DNA of 21,005 bases from Neelides folsomi (Eukaryota > Arthropoda > Collembola > Neelipleona > Neelidae): contig JAQGBZ010000673.1 in NCBI GenBank assembly GCA_034687125.1, positions 1 to 21,005 of the forward strand, read 5' to 3'. Position numbers and translations under genes: made by a program. Shown here one piece after another: positions 1 to 9,657 of this stretch. Numbering within the stretch: position 1 is the stretch's first letter; every line of letters begins with the position of its first letter. Under the pieces are notes generated by a model. It had not been told where the DNA came from and did not search any database. It saw nothing but the letters and a program-made list of their open reading frames with translations.

Positions 1-1395
1 TGTTTACAAAATATCAATTTCTTATTTTCATATTTCAATAAAAGCAAATTGAATTTAAACATTTTGTTAATAAAATTAATAAATCTATGAATTGTGATTT
101 CTGGTAACATCCTTAATAATAACAATTATTATTTTGTTTACAAGCAAGTTATATAACTTATTTTATATAATAAAATCTATTTAAAATAAGTTATTATAAA
201 GTAGACTTATGTAAGTATTCTATCAAAGTATAATTTAAAGAAAGTAGATTTAAGAAATATTGTTTACCATTGAAAATAATTGGTTTTTAAAACAATCATA
301 TTTAATTGATATCGATAATAAACTTTGGAATTTCTTTTAATTTGTTACCTAAAACCTCCAATTAATAGTTTAGTTAATTAATTCAATAAATGTATTTACA
401 TTATTTTATTGATTTCCTAATGATGACTATTTGTTAATAATATAATTTATGAATTGTATTATAATGTCTATTAGAAGTTAATTGTTATCATAGGAAATTA
501 AATAAAATTACATTATTTTACCCAATTACAAAAGTATAACAGAAATACAATTTCCTTGAAATCATCCAAATGCTCATTTTGTGTGATCAATGATCAGTTA
601 TCATCTTATCATTATCATCAACATTTCCACTCAAGTGTCATTGCTTTTTGTTCCTCAAGGGTGTTGATTAAAATTATTCCTGCCATTTTCTACAATTGTT
701 GATTTGAGAAAATTATACATTTCGTTAGTTGAGAAAATTTATTGATTGGTTTTCCTTTGCAACATGTAACCAACGTAAATATTTAATTCCCCATGACAAA
801 ATAATTAACATCAAATTGAACAATCTAAATTTAATAGATCAATTAAAATTATAATATCTAAATTACTTAACTATAGTCTGTTTACATTATTATCATTTAT
901 CATTATATGTACTCTACAAGTATATGTGATATCTATGTTAAAACCATTAAAAATTTAATAATTGAGTTTCTGTTCCAAAGGCGATTGTTTTACAATTAAA
1001 GTTATAGTAATCCCTTCCTATAGTATAGTAGTTTAAAAGTAAGAAATGTCATACGTCGAATTTATATTCTTAATTGATTTCCTTTATGTAAATTCTAGGT
1101 ATGTTAAAGCATGGGTAATCATCACTAATCAAATCATACCCTTTCACTGTAGATATTCTGTAGATATACAAGATGAAATTGAATTATTTTATCGTATGTA
1201 AAAATGTAAAAACACTCGTTTAAAGATTTTTCAATTCGTTTAATCAATTAAATTTTTTATTTAGATTTTTTATTTAGATGAAGAAATTTTACATTTATAG
1301 GTATGTAAATGAGCTATCCAACATTAAATAATGTAAAATTCAATAAATAATGTAAAATTTCAAAAGTTAACCATTGAATTTGAACTTTCCATATC
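1..1395. other. AT-rich spacer, no gene seen
   Basis: This stretch is very AT-rich and I find no convincing exon, RNA gene or transposon end in it. Near its right edge there are only small direct repeats: TTTTTTATTTAGAT occurs twice in tandem around 1253-1279, and AATAATGTAAAATT occurs twice around 1327-1360. It lies 3' of the cysteine-rich gene that follows on the minus strand, so it may hold that gene's 3' UTR. Confidence 0.6.
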
Positions 1396-1888
1396 CTAAG
1401 ATCCACAGCAAAAGCATGCAGTTTGTTGCAAATTAGTAGATTCGGGCGCTTGGCCACAAATGGAACACGCATAAGCCTTTGATGTTCCATCAGGGCAATG
1501 GCAAGTTTCGATAAGGTCATCATTTTCAGTACAATCTAACACACCTGGAAGACCCGCAGGGCCCTTAGATAAAAATATAATTAATTTTATTTAATAAATA
1601 TAATAGATAAATATATGCAATGTTCAGTTTATATATTTAATTATTTCTAGAATTTTAATAATTAATTTTTACTGTTGATGGACAATATGGATTCCAGCAA
1701 TTAACTAAGAAGTCGGTAGACGAATCAGAAGAATAAGGACCACAATTCGGAAAGTCTATGAAGGTTGAAAGGCAAGTGGAGCCGTCCATAAAAATTCCAC
1801 AAACATCTCGGTCAGTTGGATCACATGAAGAAGTGCTGGTGAGGGGAAGTTTGGAAATTCCCGTCAAGGCCTTGCAACTTGAAGTTGA
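1396..1888 (-). CDS. Cysteine-rich protein, 3' part, two exons (5' end not found)
   Basis: I do not recognise the family. Two minus-strand exons join in phase 0. The first, 1888-1673, follows an acceptor ...TTTTAG and ends before the donor GTAAAA. The second, 1563-1396, follows an acceptor ...ATCTAAG and ends in TAG. Together they encode 127 residues with 15 cysteines: 7 in the first exon (motifs such as SSCDPTDRDVCG and NCWNPYC) and 8 in the second (CHCPDG, CSICG, CFCC at the end). The cysteine density suggests a disulfide-rich extracellular protein (inference). No start codon or signal peptide lies directly upstream, where the sequence runs into two inserted inverted-repeat elements. The 5' exon is therefore farther away or lost, and the gene could be a remnant. 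If the donor is not used, the first exon would end about seven codons later at a stop. Confidence 0.55.
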
Positions 1889-1950
1889 CTAAAATTCAAT
1901 ATTATTCAAATTTAAATTTATTTTAAAAAATAAAATACTATTCTTTATTA

Positions 1951-2095
1951 CAGCCCGGAAAGGACGGGAGTTTGAACGAACCGCTAAAATATTATTGAAG
2001 ATGCATATATTGTGCAAGTTACCATGTATGCCCCATCATAAGAATTTTCAATAATATTTTAGCGATTCGTTCAAACTCACGTCCTTTCGGGGCTG
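1951..2095. mobile_element. Short palindromic inverted-repeat element (MITE)
   Basis: Two 49-bp arms (1951-1999 and 2047-2095) are reverse complements with only three mismatches. They begin CAGCCC(C/G)GAAAGGACG and enclose a 47-bp centre. Beyond the arms, the flanking TTTATTA and GAATAAA also nearly mirror each other, so the true ends may lie at about 1944 and 2102. I see no coding capacity and no unambiguous target-site duplication, so the superfamily is left open. It sits just upstream of the splice acceptor of the cysteine-rich gene, probably inside one of its introns. Confidence 0.8.
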
Positions 2096-2148
2096 GAATA
2101 AAATATAATTGGTTTTTATCAAGAATTAATCTAAATTAACATATTGTA

Positions 2149-2576
2149 CAGAAGTTTCCAAAGTCCATAAGCATGCTATAATAAGCATGCTATATACCTT
2201 ATTTATCAAGATGGTCTACGTGTACTCCATCGAAGTCTCGACAAAGGCGAATCCGATTCCACGTCCTTGACATTTTATTAAGCATCATAAGAGTTATAGC
2301 CGAAAGCATCCCGTATTACGGCACCCGTATTGCTATTTTCAAATCGCGATCTGATAAGTGCTGTTAATTTGCCGTTTCATTTTTACAAATTTATTAAATC
2401 TATACTTTTGGTATTTAAAGTCCATAATTTCTCGTTTGTTGAAGAAACATGATTAATGAAATTTTAATCGAATTCGCCTATGCCGAGTCTATCTATAATG
2501 TTACCTAAACAGATTCGCTTGATGCATAAAGTATCGCACTTTTTATAGCATGCTTAAGGACTTTGGAAACAACCTG
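2149..2576. mobile_element. Mariner/Tc1-like non-autonomous element (MITE), 428 bp
   Basis: The ends are imperfect inverted repeats. The left end starts CAGAAGTTTCCAAAGTCC and the right end, reverse complemented, starts CAGGTTGTTTCCAAAGTCC. Both continue into (T/A)TAAGCATGCTATA. A TA dinucleotide flanks each side (2147-2148 and 2577-2578), as expected for Tc1/mariner target sites. A second, inner mirror match (AGGCGAATCCGATT on the left, AGGCGAATTCGATT on the right) shows that the repeat extends inward. AAGCATGCTATA is duplicated in tandem in the left end (2169-2180 and 2183-2194). No transposase reading frame is visible. Its right edge is only 37 bp past the stop codon of the neighbouring minus-strand gene. 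Confidence 0.8.
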
Positions 2577-2613
2577 TATATTAGGTACTTATGTATAATA
2601 TAAAAACACATAA

Positions 2614-3049
2614 TTAATAAACGGACGCTGGTGCTTGATAAACCTGTGGTTGATAAACTGAAGGTTGACAATCCGGTGCTGGACCAGATTGGAAAGAATC
2701 ATCTCCAGTTGGATAAGGAGGTTCATAAATGGCTGAAGGTTGGTAATCGGAGGTTTTCTTGGGAACGTAAACTGGAACGGTGGGATTATATTCAGGTGTA
2801 GGTTGAATTTGAGGGCTTAACTTTCTTGTTGTATTGTATCTATACACATTGCCAGGAGCGTTTCGCTTCCTTCTTGATATTTCATCCTTGAAAGGAAACA
2901 ATTAAAAATTACAAACTTAGATATGTGAATTTAAATAAATTCGATGTAATTGATTAAAATATAATGTTTTATATAATTTTTACCCGTTTAGCTCCATGTG
3001 CCAATTGGAGCACGACGAGGGAAACAAAAAGGAGACAAATCCACTTCAT
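2614..3049 (-). CDS. Small secreted Pro/Tyr-rich protein with dibasic cleavage site, two exons
   Basis: Exon 1 (3049-2984) encodes 22 residues: MKW, then a leucine/valine-rich core ending LAHGAKR, a clear signal peptide. The donor GTAAAA follows in phase 0. Exon 2 (2886-2614) begins after the acceptor TTTCAAG and encodes 90 residues, opening DEISRRKRNAPG. RRKR is a good furin-type processing site, so a mature peptide would start at Asn-Ala-Pro. The rest is rich in Pro, Tyr, Gln and Val, with repeated short units (YQPS, YEPPYP, CQPSVYQPQVYQAP) and a single cysteine. Such composition is seen in cuticle-associated or secreted structural proteins, but I do not recognise a named family. A TATA box lies about 73 bp upstream of the ATG. 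The total is 112 aa. Confidence 0.82.
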
Positions 3050-3121
3050 TGTATTCTGATGCTTTGAATATTCCTAATCAAAAGCTGGCGGATGATTAAA
3101 AAATGAAGAGAATCAAAGCGT

Positions 3122-3130
3122 CCTTTTATA
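3122..3130 (-). promoter_or_regulatory. TATA box of the Pro/Tyr-rich secreted protein gene
   Basis: The minus strand reads TATAAAAGG here, 73 bp upstream of the ATG at 3049. A start site about 30 bp downstream would fall near 3095-3100 and leave a 5' leader of about 45-50 nt. Confidence 0.7.
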
Positions 3131-3754
3131 CAGATGTTTTGAATAATCTTTTACTTATGCTCAAGTATAAATTCTTTAATTGAAAGATTTTAATATTTTA
3201 AGATAAAATGATTTTCCAACATTTTTGTTTTTGTTTAACATATTTTCTTTAATGTGCCCGTGGTAAATAATACACAACATTTAAGATTTCTGGATTCCGA
3301 ACCTTGATTAAATTCCAAGTTCAAAAGTCAAAGAATTTACAAAAGAATGTTAGTTCAAATTACTTACATTTAGATAGAGAATGAAATGAGTAATGCACAT
3401 TCTTATATTAAGAATTTGAACCAATATTGAACTTGAACTAATAGTTAAGCGTTTTAAATTACTCGTATCTATAAATATGTTATAATTACTTAATCTTCTC
3501 TTAAGCTATTACATACAATGTACAAACTATAGATAATGTTCATAAATGCAGATAGTTGCAATGTTGCAAAGGTGACAAACTTAAGGTTTGCAAGTTTTAT
3601 TCACTTATGTTAGGTATATAATTTTATTATCGTGTTAAAAACATTCTGACATAAAGAAATGGTTGATTTATTGAGGGATTTGAATTAAATTATCGATGTA
3701 ATACTTATTTATGTACAAATTTACATGTATTGTACGATTGTACCTAATTAATAT
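3131..3754. other. AT-rich intergenic spacer
   Basis: This lies between the promoter of the Pro/Tyr-rich gene and the last exon of the F-box gene, both on the minus strand. No exon, repeat pair or RNA gene is evident. Confidence 0.6.
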
Positions 3755-6540
3755 TTAAGAAAATCTATGAGTTTTAGTGAATATTTGGAATTTGGGATCC
3801 GTATTGGAATTTTCACAGGAAATCTCAATCTTCATCTCATTCACGTTGGCAGTTACCTGAAAAAAAAGATAATTAGAAGGTGATAAAATTTTTTGAACAA
3901 ATTAATGTACGTATTTATGTATCAATATTTATGTACTTAGAAGTTCTTCTATTAAACATAATAATTATAGCTTATCATTACTGAATTATGACAAATGCCG
4001 TATTTAAATAAGAATGAGATTATTGAATTAATATAATTACATGTGAATATGATGGTTCCTCTTCTGGTGAAAAACCCCCCAAATTTAAATCTTTGTGCTT
4101 CAATAGAAACTTTTCATGTGGGCCATGTGAAAATCGTAGATTTTTAAACCCATCTATTTGAGAGAAAATGTATTTTGCTCCAAAGTCAGTGAGGAAAAAA
4201 GAAGAAATTATTTTCGGGTCCTCAAGTTTGAAATTGCACTTTTCCAAATATCTCGTTAAATTCCATGATAAATGGAGCGATTTTAATTCTGAAAAATAAT
4301 TAATCAATAATAAATTATATTATGAATCTCAATATATTACATACTAATAAAAATATCACAATATAAATTCAAATATAAACATAATTTCAATTACCTTTTA
4401 AATTAAAAATCGATTTTTTAAGTTTCTTTAATTTTGACATATCTCCGGTTTCCAATTCAGATCTTAATTTAATCATTTCGTCTTCATCCACTCCTAAAAG
4501 CGTTGATTCTAAATTCTCTATCGGCATGTCAAATTCAATTGTAAGATCTTGAACATGTTGGAAGCTTTCATAAATTTCGTAAAGAAATAATTGATTCAAA
4601 TCGTGTGGATAGCTAATATCCGTTCCACTGATGAAAATCGTCTTTGTTCTGATCATCAACTTCCGAATATTTGGAAAGAAATCTTTAACATTCAACAAAA
4701 TCCCCATTTCTTGAAAAGTCAAAGGAAAATTCCTCAAGTCGAGTGAACGGAGAGATTCCTCAAATTGACCATTTTCGTTTTGTAAATATGATATTTGATC
4801 TAAATGAATGAAATTCTTATTGAGATCGACGCTCGACTCATTTTCTTTTGGAGCTAAAGGTGAATTGTTAATTGGGAAATTTTGAAAATCGTAAATCCGT
4901 TTGCTGAATTTGTGTGAAGCCCAAAGGAAATAAAGTTTGAAATACAAACTCATTACAAAATTCTCTCCCACATAATCAAAATCCCCAATGAAAATGAATT
5001 CTTCCAAGTTGCGCAAATTTGTTGTGAGTTGGTTGAATTGTTCTTCAATGGTCAAAACTTTGGCACAAAAACTTATTTGATCGAATTTCAAGTATTTGAG
5101 ATTATTGAAAATTCCATTAAAAGTTAAAATTGCTCTTATTCGGCATTTGACAAAGGTTAATTTTTCAAGTAATGGGAAATTGGTTCGTAAATGCTGCCCA
5201 AGATTGGTGTCATTAATGAGAAAATCTTTTGGCATTTTCAATTCCAGAATTTTGAGATTAGGGAATCCATAAGGAACAACGAAATTGGAACTTAAAAGGG
5301 ATCCGCCAAATTTCCAGATGAATGTCTCAAGAGTTTCGTCCAGCGATGTCAATGTTAGAAAATCGTAAAATGCCATGTGAGAATCCTCATCGTATCTAAA
5401 GTAAAATTAACATTAATTAAATCCAACCAACTTAAATTATTTTAGTGGAACATTTTACTAGAAAGTTTACTATTAGAATGGAAGACATATTACCGAACTT
5501 AATTAATTTATTATAAAACAATAATTAATCGATAGAAATTAATCGATTAGTTATGAATAGATAAATTTTGTTAAACTAACCCCGATTCTTCAGAAATATC
5601 CAATTTCTTGAATTTTATTTTGGATTTGTACCGCTGATCCGCTGAATTGGAGTCGACATTGTAAAATCGAAATTCCTTGCAAGCCAATTTGAAAGACTTA
5701 AAGTTGGAAAAGTCTCCTGATTTAATTGTAATGAACAATTTATTAATTTCGAATGTAATCCTCGTGTCCAAGGGCGTGGGAGTGAAATTTGAAATGAAGC
5801 CAATTTCTTCCAAGTTCGTCAGAGTGCTAAATAAAATGGTAGTGAGAGTCGGGCCGATAGTTTCTGCATGATGATAGTCTTCGGGAACATCGAGGAAATT
5901 GTAGTGGATTTTCTTTAAATTGGGCAGAGGTCGAAATTGGAGTCGAAACAAATTTTGAAGTGAAATGAATTGATCCTGAATGTGGAGAAATTGAAGATTG
6001 GGGAAATCTCGGTACAAAATATTTTTGAAATCGGCAAATGAAATTATTCTTGGATTTGAAGGTTCATCATTCTCACTGACGATTTTGTCATTTAACAGAA
6101 GGGTATAGTCAGGAATTAAAAGGGATTTAGTGGTTGGGCCGAAGATTTCAACAAAATTTCGAAACGTTTCATCGTCTTCCGAAATTCGTTGGGTCTTTGG
6201 ATGGAATTCGAATCCGTTAAACAAGGAAGATTCTCCGAATAATGAGATCAATTCTTTCGTAGGTCGAGTTGTAGTCAAATTCAGAGTTTTTCCGTCTTTT
6301 AAATTCCTTTTTCTAATTAGATTTCTGCTAATTCGATTCCATGTGGAGCTGACTTGTCGAAACACGGTCAAGAAGTCTGTCGAAAAGTTTCGTAATACAT
6401 TTTCCACGACCTGTAAAAATTCACACCAATGACCATTTTTACCCACAATTAATGAATAAATCATTTATGTATATAAATATATTTCCAAATAAAAATATTA
6501 CGATGTTAATATGAAGAGGATTAATCTTCTGAACTTCCAT
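3755..6540 (-). CDS. F-box/leucine-rich-repeat protein, five exons, 739 aa
   Basis: Exons on the minus strand are 6540-6502, 6410-5581, 5395-4395, 4288-4041 and 3856-3755. The junction phases agree throughout: 0 at GTAATA; 2 at GTTAGT, giving EES-G-YDEDSH; 1 at GTAATT, giving FNLK-E-LKSLHL; and 0 at GTAATT. The lengths sum to 740 codons including the TAA. Residues 4-45 resemble an F-box: NPLHINIVVENVL, then LTVFRQVSSTWNRIS, matching the family pattern of a hydrophobic helix followed by R.VC..W. This region would bind Skp1 in an SCF ubiquitin ligase (family knowledge). The remainder is a series of degenerate leucine-rich repeats (FPNLQFLHIQD, LPNLKKIHYN, FPNLKILELK, FNNLKYLKFD, LRSLDLRNF, ELKSLHLS) that would recognise a substrate. 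There is no membrane segment. A less likely alternative is two or three separate genes, but the phase fit and the LRRs running across junctions argue for one. Confidence 0.82.
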
Positions 6541-7454
6541 TTGGTCGATAAGTTATTCACAGCTGATTAAAATCCCATGAAAGTTAAAGTTCTGATTTTC
6601 TGTAAATGTTTAGATAAAAATTCATGAATTAAAAAGGGTGGATTTTAATTAATCGAATAAATACGCATATACGTATCACAAAAAGTAATATGGTAGTGAT
6701 TAACTCATTAGCATTAATATAAATTCACCTTTGATTTGAATAATTTGGCTTGCTTGAACAAATGTAAAGAAAATATGGAAAGTAACTTAAATTATATTTA
6801 ATTATAAAACATTATTGTATATAATTTCTATAATGTATTTCGAGGAAATCGGGATATTATAAGTTTTAAAGAGAATGCAAGTTTTACGTGTAGTAGAATC
6901 GAAATAATGAAAATGATAGGCAATGGCATTAATGACAATGCCCTTAGAAAAGTAACCAGTAATATGATAATTAAAATTAAATTAAAAGAGAAAGAAAATT
7001 GATAAAAATATTTTCCTTGCTTAAGTTTGAAAAGGGCAAGATTTATACTGTTGTAGGGTAATATTTCATTAACATTAATTGTAAGTCTACCCCGTTCTAT
7101 ATTATCTAAAAAACAAAAAAGTTAGTGTAGGTACGTATTTATAAGTGCAAAACATTCTATTATATTTACAAAACAATCATTTAGTATATTTTTTATAATA
7201 TTTATAATTAATTAATAATTACTGTAATATTTATTCAAAAATTTATAAATTCAAATATGCGAATGCTCAACAATTAATCATATTTAAAATGTGAAATTCC
7301 TTGAAATGATATTAAAACAAATACAATGAAAAATGCATTATTAACATATTATATTATTACCATATTCTTGCATATAATTATTTTGCATCTAAAACCATAA
7401 TTTACTTAATATACTCACTAGACAAGCTTTGTAAATAAATAATTATTGAATCCA
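6541..7454. other. AT-rich intergenic spacer
   Basis: This is the upstream region of the F-box gene and the 3' flank of the first EB-module gene, both on the minus strand. It has no clear TATA box and no coding exon. A short palindrome-like stretch (GGCAATGGCATTAATGACAATGCCC, about 6919-6943) is the only structure noted. Confidence 0.55.
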
Positions 7455-9008
7455 TTAATTATTAAATTGTAATTTAGTTTGAATATTTTTCTTTTCACAC
7501 AAGTTTGTTTCTTCATTGAAGTAATATCCATTAAAATCGTCACAGGCACAAATGTTAACGAGGTCCAAAAACATTAGTTTACATCTGCTATCTCTCAAGT
7601 GTTTTGCGCAATAGTCATGTTTTTTCCCATCTGCGTGAGCATCGTCGCATCTCTGCCAAATGGGACTTTGACATGTGAATTGATCCACTGTTGGAATTAT
7701 TCGTTCAACTGAATGTGAAAAATCACATGTACAGGATTTAAACGTCTGGTCCCGATTGGCCAAACATTTATGATGTTCTTCGGTGCAATCATTTGAATTG
7801 TCGCAATATTTAAAAGGCAATTTGCATTCATAAAATCCTGACGCATTCCAAACTTTTTCATAACCATCTGCGCAAATGCACATTTCATCGCTGCACATAG
7901 CATTCTTATCAAAAGTCTGACACTGCCAATCTCGTTCGCAGCTTTTAACCACGAAATTTTTAGTTGGTAATTCAACACACTGACTTCTTAACTGATGAAA
8001 GAAAAATCCTTCCGAACAATAGCACTTTTTATCCTGGCATGTTAAACGGTCAATAAGAACCGAGCATTCGGAATCGCTTTCGCATTCTTTACCAATTGCC
8101 AGCGAACATTCAAATGGGCTTACAAGCACGTGATCGTTTTTACACCTACATTGGAAATATTTAATTTCTGGATCTATTTCTTTGCATTCACTATTAACAA
8201 ACCAACATTGGTTGTTATCATAGCATCGCCCAGTTCGTAATGTTTTTGGAATTTCATCACATCGGCCAATATTCGGATTGTGAAAACGTTCCTCGTTGTC
8301 GCAAGAACATTTAGAGTCCACACACTGTGCCAAATAATCGTGTTTTTCGCAATCTGAATTATTTCCACATTCAATTTGGTCCATTTTGACGCATTGTTTG
8401 TCAACGTCGGATACTAAATATCCATCGTTGCATTTACAATATCCGTGCAATTTATTCTCGGGAATTATTTTGCAAAATGCATTTGGAATGCTTGCACAAT
8501 GTTCATCAGCTCCACATTCAATGTAGCCATTTCCTACGTTAGGACTAGTTGTGATGTTAATGCAATTTGGGATATATTCTGAACGGTAAAATGTTCCTTT
8601 TGGGCATTGGCAGGTTTTAGTGTCGTCATGGCAGGAAACTCCAATAAGCCGCCCCAAGCAATCTTGAGATCCTTCGCATGCTTTTCCTATGACTTGTGAA
8701 CAAGTTCTGAAATCGAGGTTTCTTTGATAGCCAGCTTCGCATGAACATCTTCCAAGATTGCAAAAACTATTCAGTGAATTTTTCAAACAGTCGGATGTTT
8801 TTCCACAAGGGCCGCTGAGACGTCGGTCGGACAAAGCGCAATGACCGGTTTGCTCATTGAAGAAAAAATCAGGTTGGCATTCGCAAACGTTGTTGGAACA
8901 AAATGTATTTCGGAGACCGAGAACTTCTTGGCAATCTTCGTCAGTCACACAAGAATTCCCGTGAGAACTTGCAATAAAAACAAGGCAAATAAATAACAAT
9001 TTCAACAT
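7455..9008 (-). CDS. Secreted EB-module cysteine-rich protein, 517 aa (copy 1)
   Basis: This is a single uninterrupted reading frame. The ATG at 9008 is chosen because it opens a classical signal peptide (MLKLLFICLVFIASSHG) directly followed by the first cysteine module. The upstream in-frame codons lack another ATG. The mature part is a chain of about ten cysteine modules of the EB/EGF-like type, such as C.TDEDC..., FCSNNVCECQPDFFF, GRCSCEAGY and KTCQCPKGTFY. Repeated motifs are C-x-C-x3-(F/Y) and 'xGxxCxxxxDC'. There is no membrane anchor at the C-terminus (ends QFNN), so it is probably secreted. Database proteins with this architecture in arthropods are often labelled 'prion-like-(Q/N-rich) domain-bearing protein 25', although no Q/N-rich domain is visible here. 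The function is unknown. It is a close colinear paralogue of the next gene upstream. Confidence 0.88.
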   Translation of the reverse strand: MLKLLFICLVFIASSHGNSCVTDEDCQEVLGLRNTFCSNNVCECQPDFFFNEQTGHCALSDRRLSGPCGKTSDCLKNSLNSFCNLGRCSCEAGYQRNLDFRTCSQVIGKACEGSQDCLGRLIGVSCHDDTKTCQCPKGTFYRSEYIPNCINITTSPNVGNGYIECGADEHCASIPNAFCKIIPENKLHGYCKCNDGYLVSDVDKQCVKMDQIECGNNSDCEKHDYLAQCVDSKCSCDNEERFHNPNIGRCDEIPKTLRTGRCYDNNQCWFVNSECKEIDPEIKYFQCRCKNDHVLVSPFECSLAIGKECESDSECSVLIDRLTCQDKKCYCSEGFFFHQLRSQCVELPTKNFVVKSCERDWQCQTFDKNAMCSDEMCICADGYEKVWNASGFYECKLPFKYCDNSNDCTEEHHKCLANRDQTFKSCTCDFSHSVERIIPTVDQFTCQSPIWQRCDDAHADGKKHDYCAKHLRDSRCKLMFLDLVNICACDDFNGYYFNEETNLCEKKNIQTKLQFNN

Positions 9009-9657
9009 TTTTAAACAAATGCTCAATATTTAATGTACATTTAGTAATTGACTTTGCATCTATAGGTAGTTTTCAATTATTTACGAATTAAAACTTTATA
9101 AATTAATCAGAAGATTACATATATTAACCACTCAAACTAATCTAAAAGTGTAACTTTGTTAAAATTTCAATTATTTATCAATTTAATTTTTGATATTGTC
9201 AATGTCAATGTCTAATGTCAAATTGAGAACCGACCAAACTCGAGTATAATAACGGATAAATCAAGATAATGTGATAATTTTATGTACATTTTTTTCTAAA
9301 TTATTTATAACATTCAAAGTTTTATTAATTTTTAATCTTTTCTTGACACTGGATTTACATGTGATATGACTGATACGATATGATTTTTATATTCATATTA
9401 AGAAATTTTTCATTCAATTTTATCTTATAATATTGTCAATTGTGAATTAATTCCTATTTGTTGTGTTGCTTATATGCCAAAATAAAATATTTAAGATTTC
9501 AAAATAAAGATGACTAATTTATTTCAATTAAAGAAAAGTCACCAAAATGATTTAATAAATTAAAATTTAATTTTATAATATTACACCAAGATAATTTTGT
9601 CATGATATGATATTTTAATGTTTTTTAAAAATATAATTATATATTTAACATTTCAAA
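9009..9657. other. Spacer between the two EB-module genes
   Basis: This is an AT-rich spacer carrying the promoter region of copy 1. A possible TATA element reads TATAAAG on the minus strand at 9094-9100, about 86 bp upstream of the ATG; this is weaker evidence than for the neighbouring genes. A short run of GTCAAT-like repeats lies around 9198-9222. No exon is seen. Confidence 0.5.

Noticed and set aside
1314..1523. 69-codon minus-strand open frame
   Set aside because: It is in a different frame from the cysteine-rich exon 1563-1396, which has splice-site support and far more protein-like content.
5615..6432. Plus- and minus-strand open frames of 62-100 codons inside the F-box gene
   Set aside because: These are shadow frames of the long LRR exon with no start context, domain or splice support.
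7697..8404. Two 76-93 codon minus-strand frames inside EB copy 1
   Set aside because: They overlap the clear EB-module frame and result from cysteine-codon-rich sequence read out of frame.
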